Assembly (NCBI RefSeq): GCF_016901225.1
Contig: NZ_JAFEUL010000002.1
Span: forward strand, 1 to 64,000
Length of the DNA: 64,000 bases
Reading direction: 5' to 3'
Source of the DNA: Actibacterium sp. 188UL27-1
Lineage (GTDB): Bacteria > Pseudomonadota > Alphaproteobacteria > Rhodobacterales > Rhodobacteraceae
Under the pieces are notes generated by a model that worked only from the letters and a program-made list of their open reading frames with translations, was not told the origin of the DNA and ran no database searches. Below, piece by piece: positions 1 to 9,500 of this stretch (position 1 is the first letter of the stretch; every line of letters starts with the position of its first letter). The position numbers and the translations under genes were made by a program.

Positions 1-62
1 GCCTGATGTTCTTTCAATATCCCGATTATCTGTTCTTCACTGAAACGGCTTCTCTTCATCAT
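1..62 (-). CDS. IS3-family transposase OrfA, N-terminal fragment
   Basis: The start is ATG at 62 with a second ATG at 59, preceded by GGAGA. The visible residues (S-R-F-S-E-E-Q-I-I-G-I-L-K-E-H-Q) match the first helix of IS3/IS407-type OrfA proteins, which bind the element's ends. The rest lies left of the window. OrfB and the frameshift window are not visible. Confidence 0.8.
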   Translation of the reverse strand, partial: MMKRSRFSEEQIIGILKEHQ

Positions 63-123
63 CTGTCTCCTTCTTGGAGAACAGGCTAACCAAAAACACC
101 GGACATTTCAGGGGAGCAGGTCA
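1..123 (-). mobile_element. End of an IS3-family insertion sequence, cut by the window edge
   Basis: Read on the minus strand, the terminal sequence TGACCTGCTCCCC (123 down to 111) is typical of IS3-family ends. An AAGGAGA ribosome site and an ORF starting at 62 follow. That ORF begins M-M-K-R-S-R-F-S-E-E-Q-I-I-G-I-L-K-E, the characteristic N-terminus of the IS3-family OrfA helix-turn-helix protein. Only about 20 codons are inside the window, so intactness and the target duplication cannot be judged. Confidence 0.85.
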
Positions 124-252
124 CAGGATGGTTTTGCAGGTTCTCTGGCAGGCGAGTGGCCCGGGCCTTCGCATCAGGGCGTCTATGATCCAGCGCGCCT
201 ACCATGGGTGTCTGGATGTATTACGCCCTGCAATATGTGGGGATGGAGCGTG
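124..252. other. Short region between the IS end and the DUF1289 gene, no supported gene
   Basis: A short plus-strand frame ends at TGA 246-248 and would read M-G-V-W-M-Y-Y-A-L-Q-Y-V-G-M-E-R-A-S. That looks protein-like, but an in-frame stop lies only six codons upstream of its first Met. It could be the tail of a gene disrupted by the IS. Nothing more can be claimed. Confidence 0.3.
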
Positions 253-495
253 CTAGCTGACCCTCGCCTTGCGGCCGCCGCGGCGTTTCTGCAGGCGGGG
301 CGCGCGGCTGGGCAATTCATCCATGATGGCACGGCGCGCTTCTGGCGTCATGCGGGACCAGGCGCCGATCTCGTCCATGGTGCGCAGACATCCTGTACAG
401 ATGCGTTCCGCCGGATGGATCACGCAGACCTTGATGCAGGGGCTTTCGATTTCATCGCGGGTCCAGACCGGGACGCCGTCGTTTTTGTCACTCAT
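253..495 (-). CDS. DUF1289 small cysteine-rich protein
   Basis: An 80-residue protein with four cysteines (Cys20, Cys24, Cys33, Cys36) in the C-x3-C and C-x2-C arrangement of the DUF1289 family, which suggests a bound metal or Fe-S centre. The motif S-P-C-I-K-V-C and the later G-C-L-R-T-M-D-E are typical. The tail is basic. The start codon overlaps the ruvX stop (ATGA at 492-495), so it is the last gene of a ccmI-ruvX-DUF1289 operon. The family function is unknown. Confidence 0.85.
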   Translation of the reverse strand: MSDKNDGVPVWTRDEIESPCIKVCVIHPAERICTGCLRTMDEIGAWSRMTPEARRAIMDELPSRAPRLQKRRGGRKARVS

Positions 496-968
496 GGATC
501 TGCTCGTTTTATGTGGCCCAGCCTGTCGAGGGCACCCTGCAGGATATAGCTTGCGGCGACATGATCAATGACCTCGGCGCGACGTTTTCGTGATGTGTCC
601 GCCTCCAGCAGCGCGCGTTCGGCGGCGACGGTGGACAGGCGCTCATCCCAAAAAGTGATCGGCGTTTCCGTCAGCTTTTCAAGGTTGCGGGCGAAGGCGC
701 GGGTGGATTGGCAGCGCGGCCCTTCGGATCCGTCCATATTGCGGGGCAGGCCCAGGATGATGGCGGCAATCCCACGTTTGGTCAGCAGGTCCAGCAGATG
801 AGCGGCATCCAGACCGAACTTCTTGCGCTTGATGGTTTCCACTGGTGTGGCGACGCTGCGCAACCCATCAGAAATGGCCACGCCGATGGTCGCGGTGCCC
901 AGATCGAGACCCATCAAGGGGCCGTGAGGCAGGGCGGGGGCCAGATCATCCAGGCTGTCATAGATCAC
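492..968 (-). CDS. ruvX: Putative pre-16S rRNA nuclease / Holliday junction resolvase YqgF
   Basis: A 158-residue protein of the YqgF/RuvX RNase H fold. It has the acidic motif G-L-D-L-G-T (Asp22), the strand ending F-W-D-E-R-L-S-T and a C-terminal D-H-V-A-A-S-Y-I-L, which supply the catalytic acidic residues. In this family it trims the 5' end of pre-16S rRNA. I chose the GTG start at 968 because its GTGA overlaps the ccmI stop (965-967). The frame stays open to 1112, but the extra residues look like out-of-frame ccmI sequence. Confidence 0.85.
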   Translation of the reverse strand: MIYDSLDDLAPALPHGPLMGLDLGTATIGVAISDGLRSVATPVETIKRKKFGLDAAHLLDLLTKRGIAAIILGLPRNMDGSEGPRCQSTRAFARNLEKLTETPITFWDERLSTVAAERALLEADTSRKRRAEVIDHVAASYILQGALDRLGHIKRADP

Positions 969-2176
969 TGTGCGACACCTGCATCGCGCGCCGCCTGCAG
1001 GATGGGCAGGCGAGTTACCGGGTCGGGGAAGACCTTTTGCGCTTCCTGCCAAATGGCGGCGGCGCGGCCCTGTTCGCCCAGAATGCCCAAGGAGCGGATG
1101 AGCCGGGCCCAATCCTCCGGCGGGCCGCCATCGGTGGACAGACGGTCGCTGAGCCCGCCGACCATGCCGCGGATCATCTCCATCCGCTGCGCGGGGGACA
1201 GATCCTCGGCCGCTGCGATATCGTCATCGGTTGGGCCGCGCAGTGCGGAAAGTGGCGGCAGCGAATATTCGATACCGGCCAGAAACGCGGCTTCCTCGAT
1301 CTGGGCCCGGATCGGGTTCACCCAAGGATCCGTGGCCTGGCTTTGGCGCAAGAGCGGCTCCCAAAAGCCAAAAGCCAGGTCCGGTCGCCCGGTCTGGCTG
1401 TGCATCAGCCCAGTGTAAAAGCGACCAACCGGGTGGGATCTGTCGCGGCCCAGGGCCTGAGCCAGCGCGCCTTCGGCTTCGGGGGAAACATAGCCGCCTG
1501 CCGCCTGGATCAGCAATTCCGCCAGACCCACGAAATCTTCAGCCGTGGCATTGTCGCCTTTGATCCCGATCACGCGGTCTTGGGCCTGCCAGGCGGCGGT
1601 CAGATTGCCCAGCCCGGCCTCGTTCCGGACAAGCAATTCGTGGCCGCGCAGGTCATTGGGGCGTTCGGCGACCGCGTTGCGCAACTGGGTCATAAGTGCG
1701 GAAAATTCTTCCGAAATCTCGGCCGGAGGGCGTTCGGGTTGCTGCGCCTCCGCCGCGGCTTGATCCGGGCGATTTGCGCGGGCGATCTGTGCCAGTTCGA
1801 TCCGCTTGGCCAGGGGCAGGTCAGGATAGCCCGGTGCGCCCAGGCGTTGATAAAGGCCGTAGCTGCCACCTGCCAGGACCACCACGCTCAAGGCGGCGGC
1901 AATGAGGCTTGGAGTTTTTGGGGCAGTGGTTGTCACCTCCTGCGTTCCGGCCCGGTCGGCATCCAGGATGCGGCGCTTGATCTCGGTCCGGAGCCGGTCT
2001 GCCTCCTCCTCCGTGACGACATCGCGGGCCAGATCGCGATCCACCGCGGCCAGCTGGTCCTTGTAGACCGCGATATCGCTGACCCGCCCGCTATTGCCGT
2101 GTTGGCCGCGCACGAATGCCGCGATCATCGCCAAGGCCACGATGGCCACCATGACCCCTGCGATTGCCCAGAACAC
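965..2176 (-). CDS. ccmI: Cytochrome c biogenesis protein CcmI
   Basis: A 403-residue membrane protein starting at a GTG codon. It has an N-terminal transmembrane helix (about residues 2-24), a cytoplasmic loop with V-Y-K-D-Q-L and E-E-A-D-R-L-R-T-E, a second helix (about 88-112) and a periplasmic TPR-like region. That is the CcmI layout, which in alphaproteobacteria chaperones apocytochrome c to the heme ligase CcmF/H. Other ccm genes are not in the window. It is the first gene of the operon with ruvX. Confidence 0.85.
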   Translation of the reverse strand: MFWAIAGVMVAIVALAMIAAFVRGQHGNSGRVSDIAVYKDQLAAVDRDLARDVVTEEEADRLRTEIKRRILDADRAGTQEVTTTAPKTPSLIAAALSVVVLAGGSYGLYQRLGAPGYPDLPLAKRIELAQIARANRPDQAAAEAQQPERPPAEISEEFSALMTQLRNAVAERPNDLRGHELLVRNEAGLGNLTAAWQAQDRVIGIKGDNATAEDFVGLAELLIQAAGGYVSPEAEGALAQALGRDRSHPVGRFYTGLMHSQTGRPDLAFGFWEPLLRQSQATDPWVNPIRAQIEEAAFLAGIEYSLPPLSALRGPTDDDIAAAEDLSPAQRMEMIRGMVGGLSDRLSTDGGPPEDWARLIRSLGILGEQGRAAAIWQEAQKVFPDPVTRLPILQAARDAGVAQ

Positions 2177-2347
2177 CGCGTTCCTCCCTTAATCCCCGCT
2201 GTATCTAGGCCAGTGCCGCGCCGGGATGAAGCCCCCCGGTGCAACCTGTCGCAACTGGCGTGAAAGATGCCGCCATGGATCAATCGGTTCTTTGGCAGAT
2301 GGCGCATTAGGCTTATCCTAAGATCTGTGACTGATCGGGAGCGTCCC

Positions 2348-3592
2348 ATGCGCCGTTATTCTGCCTTTGCCATCGCCCGCGAAGCCCTGCGCCACCATAA
2401 AGGGTGGGAGCGGGCCTGGCGGTCGCCCGAACCCCGGCCGCGCTATGATGCGATCATCGTGGGCGCTGGCGGGCATGGATTGGCCACCGCATATTTCCTG
2501 GGCAAGAACCACGGGCTAAAGAATGTGGCGATCATCGAAAAAGGCTGGCTGGGCGGCGGCAATACCGGGCGGAACACGACGATCATCCGCTCGAACTACC
2601 TGCAGGACCCGTCGGCGGCGATCTATGAGAAAGCGCGCAGCCTGTATGAGACGATCAGCCAGGACCTGAATTACAATGTCATGTTCAGCCCCCGCGGTGT
2701 GATCATGCTGGCCCAGACCCACCATGAGGTGCGCGGCTACCAACGGACGGCCCATGCAAATGCGTTGCAGGGGGTGCAGACCGAATGGATCGGGCCGGAA
2801 CGGGTGAAAGAGCTGTGCCCGATCATCAATCTTGACGGGCCACGCTATCCGGTGTTGGGCGGGCTGTGGCAAGCGCGAGGCGGGACCGCCCGCCATGATG
2901 CGGTGGCCTGGGGCTATGCCCGCGCCTGTTCGGCCATGGGAATGGATATTATCCAGCAATGTGAAGTCACTGGCGTGCGTTCTTCAAACGGTCAGGTGAT
3001 GGGGGTCGAGACCACGAAAGGCCCGATTGATTGCGATAAACTGGGCGTCGTTGTGGCTGGTCATTCCGGGGTGCTGGCCGAGATGGCCGGCTTTCGTCTG
3101 CCCATCGAAAGCGTATCGTTGCAGGCGCTGGTGAGTGAGCCGATCAAGCCCTGCATGGATGTGGTCGTGATGGCAAACACGGTCCACGGGTATATGAGCC
3201 AATCCGACAAGGGGGAGATGGTCATCGGCGGTGGCACGGATGGCTACAACAACTACACCCAGCGTGGATCATTTCACCATGTCGAGGAAACCGTGCGCGC
3301 CCTGATCGAGACCTTCCCGATGATCAGCCGCTTAAAGATGCTGCGCCAATGGGGTGGGATCGTGGATGTGACGGGTGACCGCTCGCCCATCATCTCGAAA
3401 ACGCCGTTGGGCAATTGTTTCATCAATTGTGGCTGGGGCACGGGCGGGTTCAAGGCGATCCCGGGTTCCGGTTGGGCGATGGCGGAACTGATGGCCAAAG
3501 GCGGCTCAACCCTGGCCGATGCATTCTCGCTGGACCGGTTCCGCGAGGGGCGGTTCATCGATGAGAGTGTGGCAGCGGGCGTTGCACACTGA
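2348..3592 (+). CDS. soxB: Sarcosine oxidase beta subunit
   Basis: A 414-residue FAD enzyme. It begins M-R-R-Y-S-A-F-A-I-A-R-E-A-L-R, typical of the beta subunit of heterotetrameric sarcosine oxidase, with the dinucleotide motif G39-A-G-G-H-G44. It oxidises sarcosine to glycine; the C1 unit is passed to folate by the alpha subunit. I start at 2348, where GGGAG sits 5-9 nt upstream, not at 2267. In relatives soxB is directly followed by soxD; here soxD starts only at 6241, so the operon is interrupted. Confidence 0.93.
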   Translation: MRRYSAFAIAREALRHHKGWERAWRSPEPRPRYDAIIVGAGGHGLATAYFLGKNHGLKNVAIIEKGWLGGGNTGRNTTIIRSNYLQDPSAAIYEKARSLYETISQDLNYNVMFSPRGVIMLAQTHHEVRGYQRTAHANALQGVQTEWIGPERVKELCPIINLDGPRYPVLGGLWQARGGTARHDAVAWGYARACSAMGMDIIQQCEVTGVRSSNGQVMGVETTKGPIDCDKLGVVVAGHSGVLAEMAGFRLPIESVSLQALVSEPIKPCMDVVVMANTVHGYMSQSDKGEMVIGGGTDGYNNYTQRGSFHHVEETVRALIETFPMISRLKMLRQWGGIVDVTGDRSPIISKTPLGNCFINCGWGTGGFKAIPGSGWAMAELMAKGGSTLADAFSLDRFREGRFIDESVAAGVAH

Positions 3593-3712
3593 CCTGCGAC
3601 GACCGCGTTGGTTTGTAAACGGATTGTGGTGCCGAGACACAGGGCGACCCCATAATACACCGGTGAAAAACGTTTGTTATCGGATGGTTAGGCCCCGCAT
3701 GCGTGACCGGCC

Positions 3713-4129
3713 CTATCCTTCCCGTCCCGGTTCATCAGGATTTTCGGAAAATAATGCGATCTTGTTGCCCTGAGGATCGCGAAGATAGCCGACATAGAAC
3801 CGAGGGCCGTAGGAGGTGCGAAAACCCGGTTGGCCTTCGTCAGAACCACCTGCGGCAAGGGCTGCCGCGTGAAGGTCACGAACCTGGCTTTGATTACCGG
3901 CTTCAAATGCGACCATGGCACCGTTTCCGGCCGTTGCCGGATGCCCGTCAAAGGTGGGCTTGACATAGAATTCAGGTAAAGCGGCAGACTGACCGGGTTG
4001 TTCAGGCAGCGCATAACTCAGGCCCTCGGGTCCCTCTTCAAGTCCATAGTTAAGCGCGGGCAGGAATGCGGAATAAAACCGTTTTGCGCGCGTGATGTCG
4101 TCTGCTCCAACGGTCACATAGGCAATCAT
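3713..4129 (-). CDS. VOC-family (glyoxalase-like) protein
   Basis: A 138-residue single-domain vicinal oxygen chelate protein. It starts M-I-A-Y-V-T-V-G-A-D-D-I-T-R-A-K-R-F-Y and ends in the family-typical R-D-P-Q-G-N-K-I-A-L-F. Members bind a metal and act as lyases, dioxygenases or resistance proteins; the substrate cannot be read from sequence. It lies opposite to the sox genes inside the gap that splits the sox operon. Confidence 0.85.
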   Translation of the reverse strand: MIAYVTVGADDITRAKRFYSAFLPALNYGLEEGPEGLSYALPEQPGQSAALPEFYVKPTFDGHPATAGNGAMVAFEAGNQSQVRDLHAAALAAGGSDEGQPGFRTSYGPRFYVGYLRDPQGNKIALFSENPDEPGREG

Positions 4130-4598
4130 GCGGCGTGCTCCTTTTCGGATATGTGAGGGTTATGCGACAGTAAACGAGGACAAACCTCAGCTCAATAACT
4201 GCGCGACGCACTCCCCCATGATCTGGCATATGGGCGTATGACAGCGATGCGCCTGACGTCATTTGAACGCTGAAACAACAACCATCCGGTACCGAATAAT
4301 GGCGGGTTGGATGATTTGGCAAATTGCCGGTTTTGGGGTGTCTTGGGGATTGGTTGAAGCCGTGATTGTCCCGCCGGACTGCTTCAACTTGATGACGCGC
4401 GCTTAAGTCGTCATGGCCGCTTTTCATCGGAAAGTGGGCTGCAGCAACGATTTACCGCGCAAATCGATCTGCGGGCCGTGCCGAATGTTGCTGGTCAAGC
4501 GTTATGCCTACGCAATGAGCGGTTCTGTGCGCGGATACCCCAAGGTAACCGGCAACCCCATGCGCAGAAATCGGACAAAGCCTGGTGCGGGTTGGGAA
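4130..4598. other. Non-coding stretch inside the sox interruption
   Basis: About 470 bp without a convincing coding frame on either strand. The short ORFs here (for example 4050-4427 minus) have no family character and look like chance frames. I see no rRNA, tRNA, CRISPR or clear IS end. It may hold promoters for the VOC gene (leftward) and the small membrane protein at 4648 (rightward). Confidence 0.5.
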
Positions 4599-4628
4599 GT
4601 GTCATATCTGCCCCAATGTGTATGACAC
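4599..4628. promoter_or_regulatory. Inverted repeat and shared GTCATATCTGCC motif upstream of a small membrane protein gene
   Basis: GTGTCATA (4599-4606) and TATGACAC (4621-4628) are a perfect 8-bp inverted repeat with a 14-nt spacer, 20 nt before the ATG at 4648. The repeat contains GTCATATCTGCC, which recurs at 5925-5936 ahead of the small gene at 5957, there with a TTGACG at 5907. Together they suggest related promoters or one operator, not proven. Confidence 0.4.
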
Positions 4629-4647
4629 GAAACCACAGGAGCAGATA

Positions 4648-4896
4648 ATGTCTGATCACCACACCACGAATACCTCGAGCGGCAGTGGCGGCGCGCTTTG
4701 GTTCACCGCTGGCGCGGTCGTCATCGCCGTTGTTCTGCTGGCCCTTCTTTTCTCGGGCGGCGGCGAAGCCCCGAGCGGCGCTGAGACCGGTGCTGGCGGC
4801 GCGGCTGTCGGCGGAGAAACCAGCATTGCCCCGGCTGACCCGGGTGCGACGGCCCCTGCGGCAGATCCCGCAGCTCCGGCCACTGACGGAAACTAA
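4648..4896 (+). CDS. Small single-helix membrane protein with Ala/Gly/Pro-rich tail
   Basis: An 82-residue protein with a polar His/Thr/Ser/Gly-rich N-terminus, one transmembrane helix (about residues 17-38) and a low-complexity tail rich in Gly, Ala, Pro and acidic residues. The start at 4648 follows CAGGAG at a good distance. The frame extends back to 4585, but without a ribosome site. Function unknown. It is the first of five small one-helix proteins clustered between soxB and soxD. Confidence 0.7.
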   Translation: MSDHHTTNTSSGSGGALWFTAGAVVIAVVLLALLFSGGGEAPSGAETGAGGAAVGGETSIAPADPGATAPAADPAAPATDGN

Positions 4897-4956
4897 ACTT
4901 AAATCGGCCGAGGCGGCGGGACCATCCCGCCGCCCTTGCCCCAGGGTACGAACAAA

Positions 4957-5220
4957 TCAACAACCGCCATCGCCGCCCCCGCTGCCATCTCCTCCTCTTC
5001 CAAAATCACCGATGTTGCTGCTGTAGCTGCCACTGGTGCCCCCGCCGCGGTGCGATTTTTTCTTGGGGAGAAAGCCGCTCGCCAGAAGCTGAATAAACCC
5101 GTTTTTCGAATTGGGGCGGAGGAATGGTCGGATGACCATGATGAGTGTCGCCAACACGACCAAAGCCACCACGATCCAGCTCAGCAAGTCGTTTTCAAAA
5201 ATTGCCTGAAGCATTTTCAC
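4957..5220 (-). CDS. Small membrane protein with Gly/Asp-rich C-terminus
   Basis: An 87-residue protein starting at GTG 5220 or at the in-frame ATG at 5214. It has one transmembrane helix (about residues 12-33), a basic stretch P-K-K-K-S-H-R and a Gly/Ser/Asp-rich tail ending G-G-D-G-G-C. It resembles the next gene upstream (5259-5513) in plan: helix, basic linker, then a G-D-F-G-type glycine tail. The pair looks like a local duplication. Function unknown. Confidence 0.6.
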   Translation of the reverse strand: MKMLQAIFENDLLSWIVVALVVLATLIMVIRPFLRPNSKNGFIQLLASGFLPKKKSHRGGGTSGSYSSNIGDFGRGGDGSGGGDGGC

Positions 5221-5258
5221 TATCCTTTCTGGAATAAAGACACGGGTCGCAGCGCGCG

Positions 5259-5513
5259 TTATTCGCCGCCGCCCCCACCATCGCCGCCGAAATCACCATC
5301 GGTGAACTTATCCCACCAAGTTTTGTTATCGGGATCGTCCCGGCGTGACCGTTGCGGTGGGCTGTCGGATCCGTAATTCGGTGTGCCTGTGTCGCCGCCA
5401 CCGCTGTTGCGGCGCTTGCGTTTTTTGTCTGTCGTCTGGCGCCGTTTGGTGAGCCAAAGAAACGTCACAGCCAGCGCGACGATGATCCAGATAAACAAGG
5501 CAAATTCGCTCAT
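5259..5513 (-). CDS. Small membrane protein with Gly/Asp-rich C-terminus, paralogue of the neighbouring gene
   Basis: An 84-residue protein: helix at residues 4-24 (containing I-W-I-I-V-A-L-A-V-T-F-L-W-L), a strongly basic segment with K-K-R-K-R-R, then a Pro/Asp-rich region ending D-G-D-F-G-G-D-G-G-G-G-G-E. The start at 5513 is preceded by AGAGGAC. An upstream ATG at 5537 is less likely. The G-D-F-G-x-G-G-D-G tail is shared with the 4957-5220 protein. Function unknown. Confidence 0.6.
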   Translation of the reverse strand: MSEFALFIWIIVALAVTFLWLTKRRQTTDKKRKRRNSGGGDTGTPNYGSDSPPQRSRRDDPDNKTWWDKFTDGDFGGDGGGGGE

Positions 5514-5594
5514 TTTTGTCCTCTTGTCATTGGGCAAAGGAGAACCGGCCAGCCAAATGGCCGGAGATCGTTTTCATTGAGTTTTGAGAACGTG

Positions 5595-5765
5595 CTAATC
5601 CTCGGCGTTAGATCCGCCGCTCTCCCCGCGTCTGGGCGCGGGTGGGTCGGCATAGTCGCCGCCGCTTTGCACGTTGTGTTTCGGAGCGCCCAATCCGCGG
5701 AAAACCACGACGGCTGCGCCGATCATCAAAACAAGTAAAGGAACCAGTCCGATAAAGTTTTTCAT
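5595..5765 (-). CDS. Very small membrane protein (56 residues)
   Basis: ATG at 5765 opens a 56-residue frame M-K-N-F-I-G-L-V-P-L-L-V-L-M-I-G-A-A-V-V, an N-terminal transmembrane helix (about 4-22). A Pro/Gly/Ser-rich acidic tail ends N-A-E-D before TAG at 5595-5597. The strand and plan match its two downstream neighbours, with a hydrophobic N-terminus and low-complexity hydrophilic tail. No clear ribosome site is visible, which lowers confidence. Confidence 0.55.
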   Translation of the reverse strand: MKNFIGLVPLLVLMIGAAVVVFRGLGAPKHNVQSGGDYADPPAPRRGESGGSNAED

Positions 5766-5956
5766 GACTTAGATATGGGGATTGATCCTTGCCTGTTCAA
5801 GTTTCCGTGACAATTGCCAATCGGCGGCGGCTGTGGGCATGGTTTTGCCAAACGGTTGCCGTCTGGGCGACAGATAGGAGTTTTACGAAAGATATGAGGG
5901 TGATGCTTGACGCGCGGGATCTGGGTCATATCTGCCTCATATTACAGGAGAAGAGC

Positions 5957-6139
5957 ATGCCTTTTGACGCGACTGAAGCCCGGACTGACATTATGACCCG
6001 CCTTGGACCAAAACTTGCTGGATTTGTTTTTGGTGTCGCCGTTTTGCTGGCTGCGGGGGGCTTTGTTTCTGTCGCATTCACAGGCGTTGGCTTTGGGGAG
6101 GGGACACGCACCCCACCGCAGGTTTATACCTCGTTCTGA
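5957..6139 (+). CDS. Small single-helix membrane protein
   Basis: A 60-residue protein starting at ATG 5957 after ACAGGAG. Polar residues 1-17 are followed by one transmembrane helix (about 18-42, rich in Ala, Val, Gly, Phe) and a short tail. The upstream region shares GTCATATCTGCC with the gene at 4648 and has TTGACG at 5907-5912. It ends 101 bp before soxD. Function unknown. Confidence 0.6.
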   Translation: MPFDATEARTDIMTRLGPKLAGFVFGVAVLLAAGGFVSVAFTGVGFGEGTRTPPQVYTSF

Positions 6140-6240
6140 TCGGTCATCGGGGCCGTTTTCTGACATAGAATGCCGTTTGTGGTTTGGATGCTGGTCCAGA
6201 CCGCCCCTATGCTTGGTTCAACCGGTTGTAGGGTGATACG

Positions 6241-6564
6241 ATGCTGATCTTGGATTGTCCCTGTTGTGGGCGCGCGGCGGATGAAACGGAGCTTGAAGGG
6301 GGCGGGGAAGCGCATCTGACCCGGTTTGGTCCCGGCGCCAGCGATGATGATTTTGAGCGGTATTTGTTCCTGCGTGGTAATCCCAAAGGCGTGCATTTTG
6401 AGCGCTGGCGTCACGCCTATGGTTGCGGAAAGTGGTTTTTGGCAGCGCGCTGCACCACGACGCTAGAGGTTTTTGGGACCTATGCGGCGCAGACGACGGC
6501 GCCACCGCCAGAGATTGTTGCCGCCATCAAAGCGCGCCGCCCCAATTGGGAGGCCCCAGTATGA
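6241..6564 (+). CDS. soxD: Sarcosine oxidase delta subunit
   Basis: A 107-residue protein starting M-L-I-L-D-C-P-C-C-G, with the zinc-ligand Cys cluster of the delta subunit and a later H-A-Y-G-C-G-K-W-F that supplies further ligands. The delta subunit is a small zinc-binding structural subunit of the heterotetramer. Its TGA overlaps the soxA ATG (ATGA at 6561-6564). It is separated from soxB by 2.6 kb of unrelated genes. Confidence 0.92.
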   Translation: MLILDCPCCGRAADETELEGGGEAHLTRFGPGASDDDFERYLFLRGNPKGVHFERWRHAYGCGKWFLAARCTTTLEVFGTYAAQTTAPPPEIVAAIKARRPNWEAPV

Positions 6565-9500
6565 GCACACGCTTGGACCATGGAGGTCGCCTGATTGACC
6601 GCGACCGGCCAGTCACGTTTCGCTTTAACGGAAAGAAGATGCCGGGTTTTGCGGGTGATACCGTCGCCTCGGCGCTACTGGCCAATGACCGTGTAATGGT
6701 GGGCCGGTCGTTCAAATATCACCGACCCCGCGGGATTGTCGCCGCGGGCCCAGAAGAGCCCAATGCGCTGTTGAATATGGGCCGTGGTCCGCGGTTTGAG
6801 CCGAACCAGCGCGCGACGACGACCGAATTGTTCGACGGGTTGGAGGCGGAAAGCCAGAATCACTGGCCGAGTCTGGAATACGATGTGGGTGCGATCAATC
6901 AATTGGCCAGCCGCCTGTTGCCAGCAGGGTTCTACTATAAGACCTTCATTCATCCGCGTCCGGCCTGGAAGCATGTGTTTGAGCCTGTCATTCGCAATTC
7001 TGCCGGTCTGGGTAAGGCCCCCAAGGACGGTGATGCGGACCGGTACGAGCATTTCTACTGGTTCACAGATATCTTGATCGTGGGGGGCGGGATTGCTGGC
7101 TTGCAGGCCGCGCTGACAGCGGCAACCTCGGGTCTGCGCGTGACCCTGATCGAACAGACCGCACATTGGGGTGGGCGTGCACCGGTAGATGGGGCTGAGA
7201 TCGACGGCGAATGGGCCGATGAATGGGTGCAAGGTGCTGTTCAAGCCCTTGAAACCATGCCGAATGTTACCCTTCGCACGCGTCTGATGGGGGCGGGGGT
7301 CTATGACCATGGTTATGTGCTGGGATATGAGCGTGTCTCGGATCATTCACCTGCCGATGACCAACCGCGCCACCGGCTGTGGAAGATCCGCGCGCGCCAA
7401 GTGATTACGGCCACCGGCGCGATTGAACGTCCCCTCAGCTTTCCAGGCAATGACCTGCCGGGGGTCATGCTGGCCTCCGCCGTGCGTGATTATGCGGTGA
7501 ATTTCGCGGTCAGTCCCGGCCAACGGACGGTCGTGGTGACCAACAACGATGACGCGTATCTGACGGCCCTTGCCCTGGTCGATGTGGGGCAAACGGTGCC
7601 CGCGATCGTCGATGCCCGGCCCGCAGGTGGGGGAGAATTGGCGCAGGAGGTGGCCAATCACGGGGTTGAGGTCCATCTGGGCGCGGCCATCGCAGGTGTC
7701 ACGGGCCGGTCCCGGGTGGAGGGGGTAAAGATCACGGCCCAGACCGGTACGGGGACCGACCCGACCGAGATTGCCTGCGATTGCGTCGCCATGTCAGGGG
7801 GCTGGTCGCCGGTGGTGCATCTGTGGAGCCATTGCGGCGGCAAACTTACCTGGAACGCGCCGCTCGCGATGTTCCAGCCCGACCCGGAGCGCCCACCGAC
7901 CGGTGCGGATGGACAGGGCTTTGTCACTGCTGCCGGGGTCGCTGCCGGCGTGCCGATTGAGCGGGCAGGGGAGGGGCTGTCAAACTTCCAGACACTCCGC
8001 AGTGCGACGGAGGCCGCGCAATCGGTCTGCGTGCGGTTGGGTCGCTCTGTTGGCGATGCGGCCATGCCCGCCGTGCGGGAGGTCGAGACGGCCCCCCTGG
8101 CGCCGGTCTGGATCATGCCGGACGGCGCTGACATCAGGTTGCGCGAAAAGATGTGGCTGGATTTCCAGAACGACGTGAAGGTTTCGGACGTGCAATTGGC
8201 CGCACAGGAGGGGTTTGAAAGCGTCGAACACACCAAGCGCTATACGACACTGGGCATGGCGACGGATCAGGGTAAGTTGAGTAATATCAACGGGCTTGCG
8301 GTCCTTTCTAAGGCATTGGATGCAGAGATCCCGCAGGTAGGCACTACCACATTCCGCCCGCCCTACACGCCTATCTCGATGGCTGCCATTGCGGGCGAGG
8401 CGCGGGGTAAAACGTTCCAGCCCCTGCGCCGGACGCCCATGCATGACTGGCACGCCGCAAACGGCGCCCATTGGGAGCCCGTGGGCCATTGGCGGCGGCC
8501 ATACTGCTATTTGCACGGGTCCGAGACGCCCGAGCAGGCCGTTGCACGGGAGGTGCGCAACACGCGGGCCAATCTGGGGCTGCTGGATGCCTCCACCCTT
8601 GGCAAGATCGTGGTCAAGGGCCCGGATGCTTGTCGATTTGTCGACATGCTTTACACCAACAAAATGTCGACCCTGAAGCCGGGGCGCTGCCGCTATGGCC
8701 TGATGTGCAGCGAAAACGGATTTCTGAGCGACGATGGGGTGGTGGCGCGCATCGATGCGCAGACCTTCCTGTGTCACACGACCAGCGGCGGGGCCGACCG
8801 GATCCATGCCTGGATGGAGGATTGGCTGCAATGCGAATGGTGGGATTGGCAGGTCTATACCGCCAACCTGACAGAGCAATATGCGCAGATTGCAGTTGTT
8901 GGCCCCAACGCCCGCAAGGTCCTGGAAAAGCTGGGCGGTTCCCTGGATGTCAGCCGGGAGGCGCTGCCGTTCATGGGTTGGGCCGCCGGGCGACTGGCAG
9001 GTTTTGATGCGCGAGCGTACCGGATCAGTTTTTCGGGTGAGTTGAGCTATGAGATTTCGGTACCCGCAGCCACAGGTGCGGAGTTTTGGGACCTGCTGAT
9101 CGAGGCGGGCGAAGAGTTCGGCGCCATGCCCTACGGCACCGAGGCGCTGCATGTGATGCGGGCCGAAAAGGGATTCATCATGATCGGGGATGAAACCGAC
9201 GGCACGGTCATTCCCCAGGACCTTGGCCTCGACTGGGCGATCTCAAAGAAAAAGGATGACTATCTGGGCAAGCGTGCGCAGGAGCGTAGCCACATGACCG
9301 ACCCCGAGCGGTGGAAGCTGGTCGGGTTAGAGACGATGGATGGCAGCGTTCTGCCCGATGGTGCCTATGCAGTTGGAGCCGGCACCAATGCCAACGGCCA
9401 GCGCAACATGGTGGGGCGCGTGACCTCGACCTACCATTCGCCGACATTGGACAAAGGGATCGCCATGGGGCTGGTTCTGCACGGATCGGACCGGATGGGG

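Noticed and set aside
845-2263. A 472-codon plus-strand frame
   Set aside because: It is the complement of ruvX and ccmI; composition is typical of a shadow frame.
4050-4427. A 125-codon minus-strand frame beside the VOC gene
   Set aside because: It overlaps the VOC start in another frame and has no family character or ribosome site.
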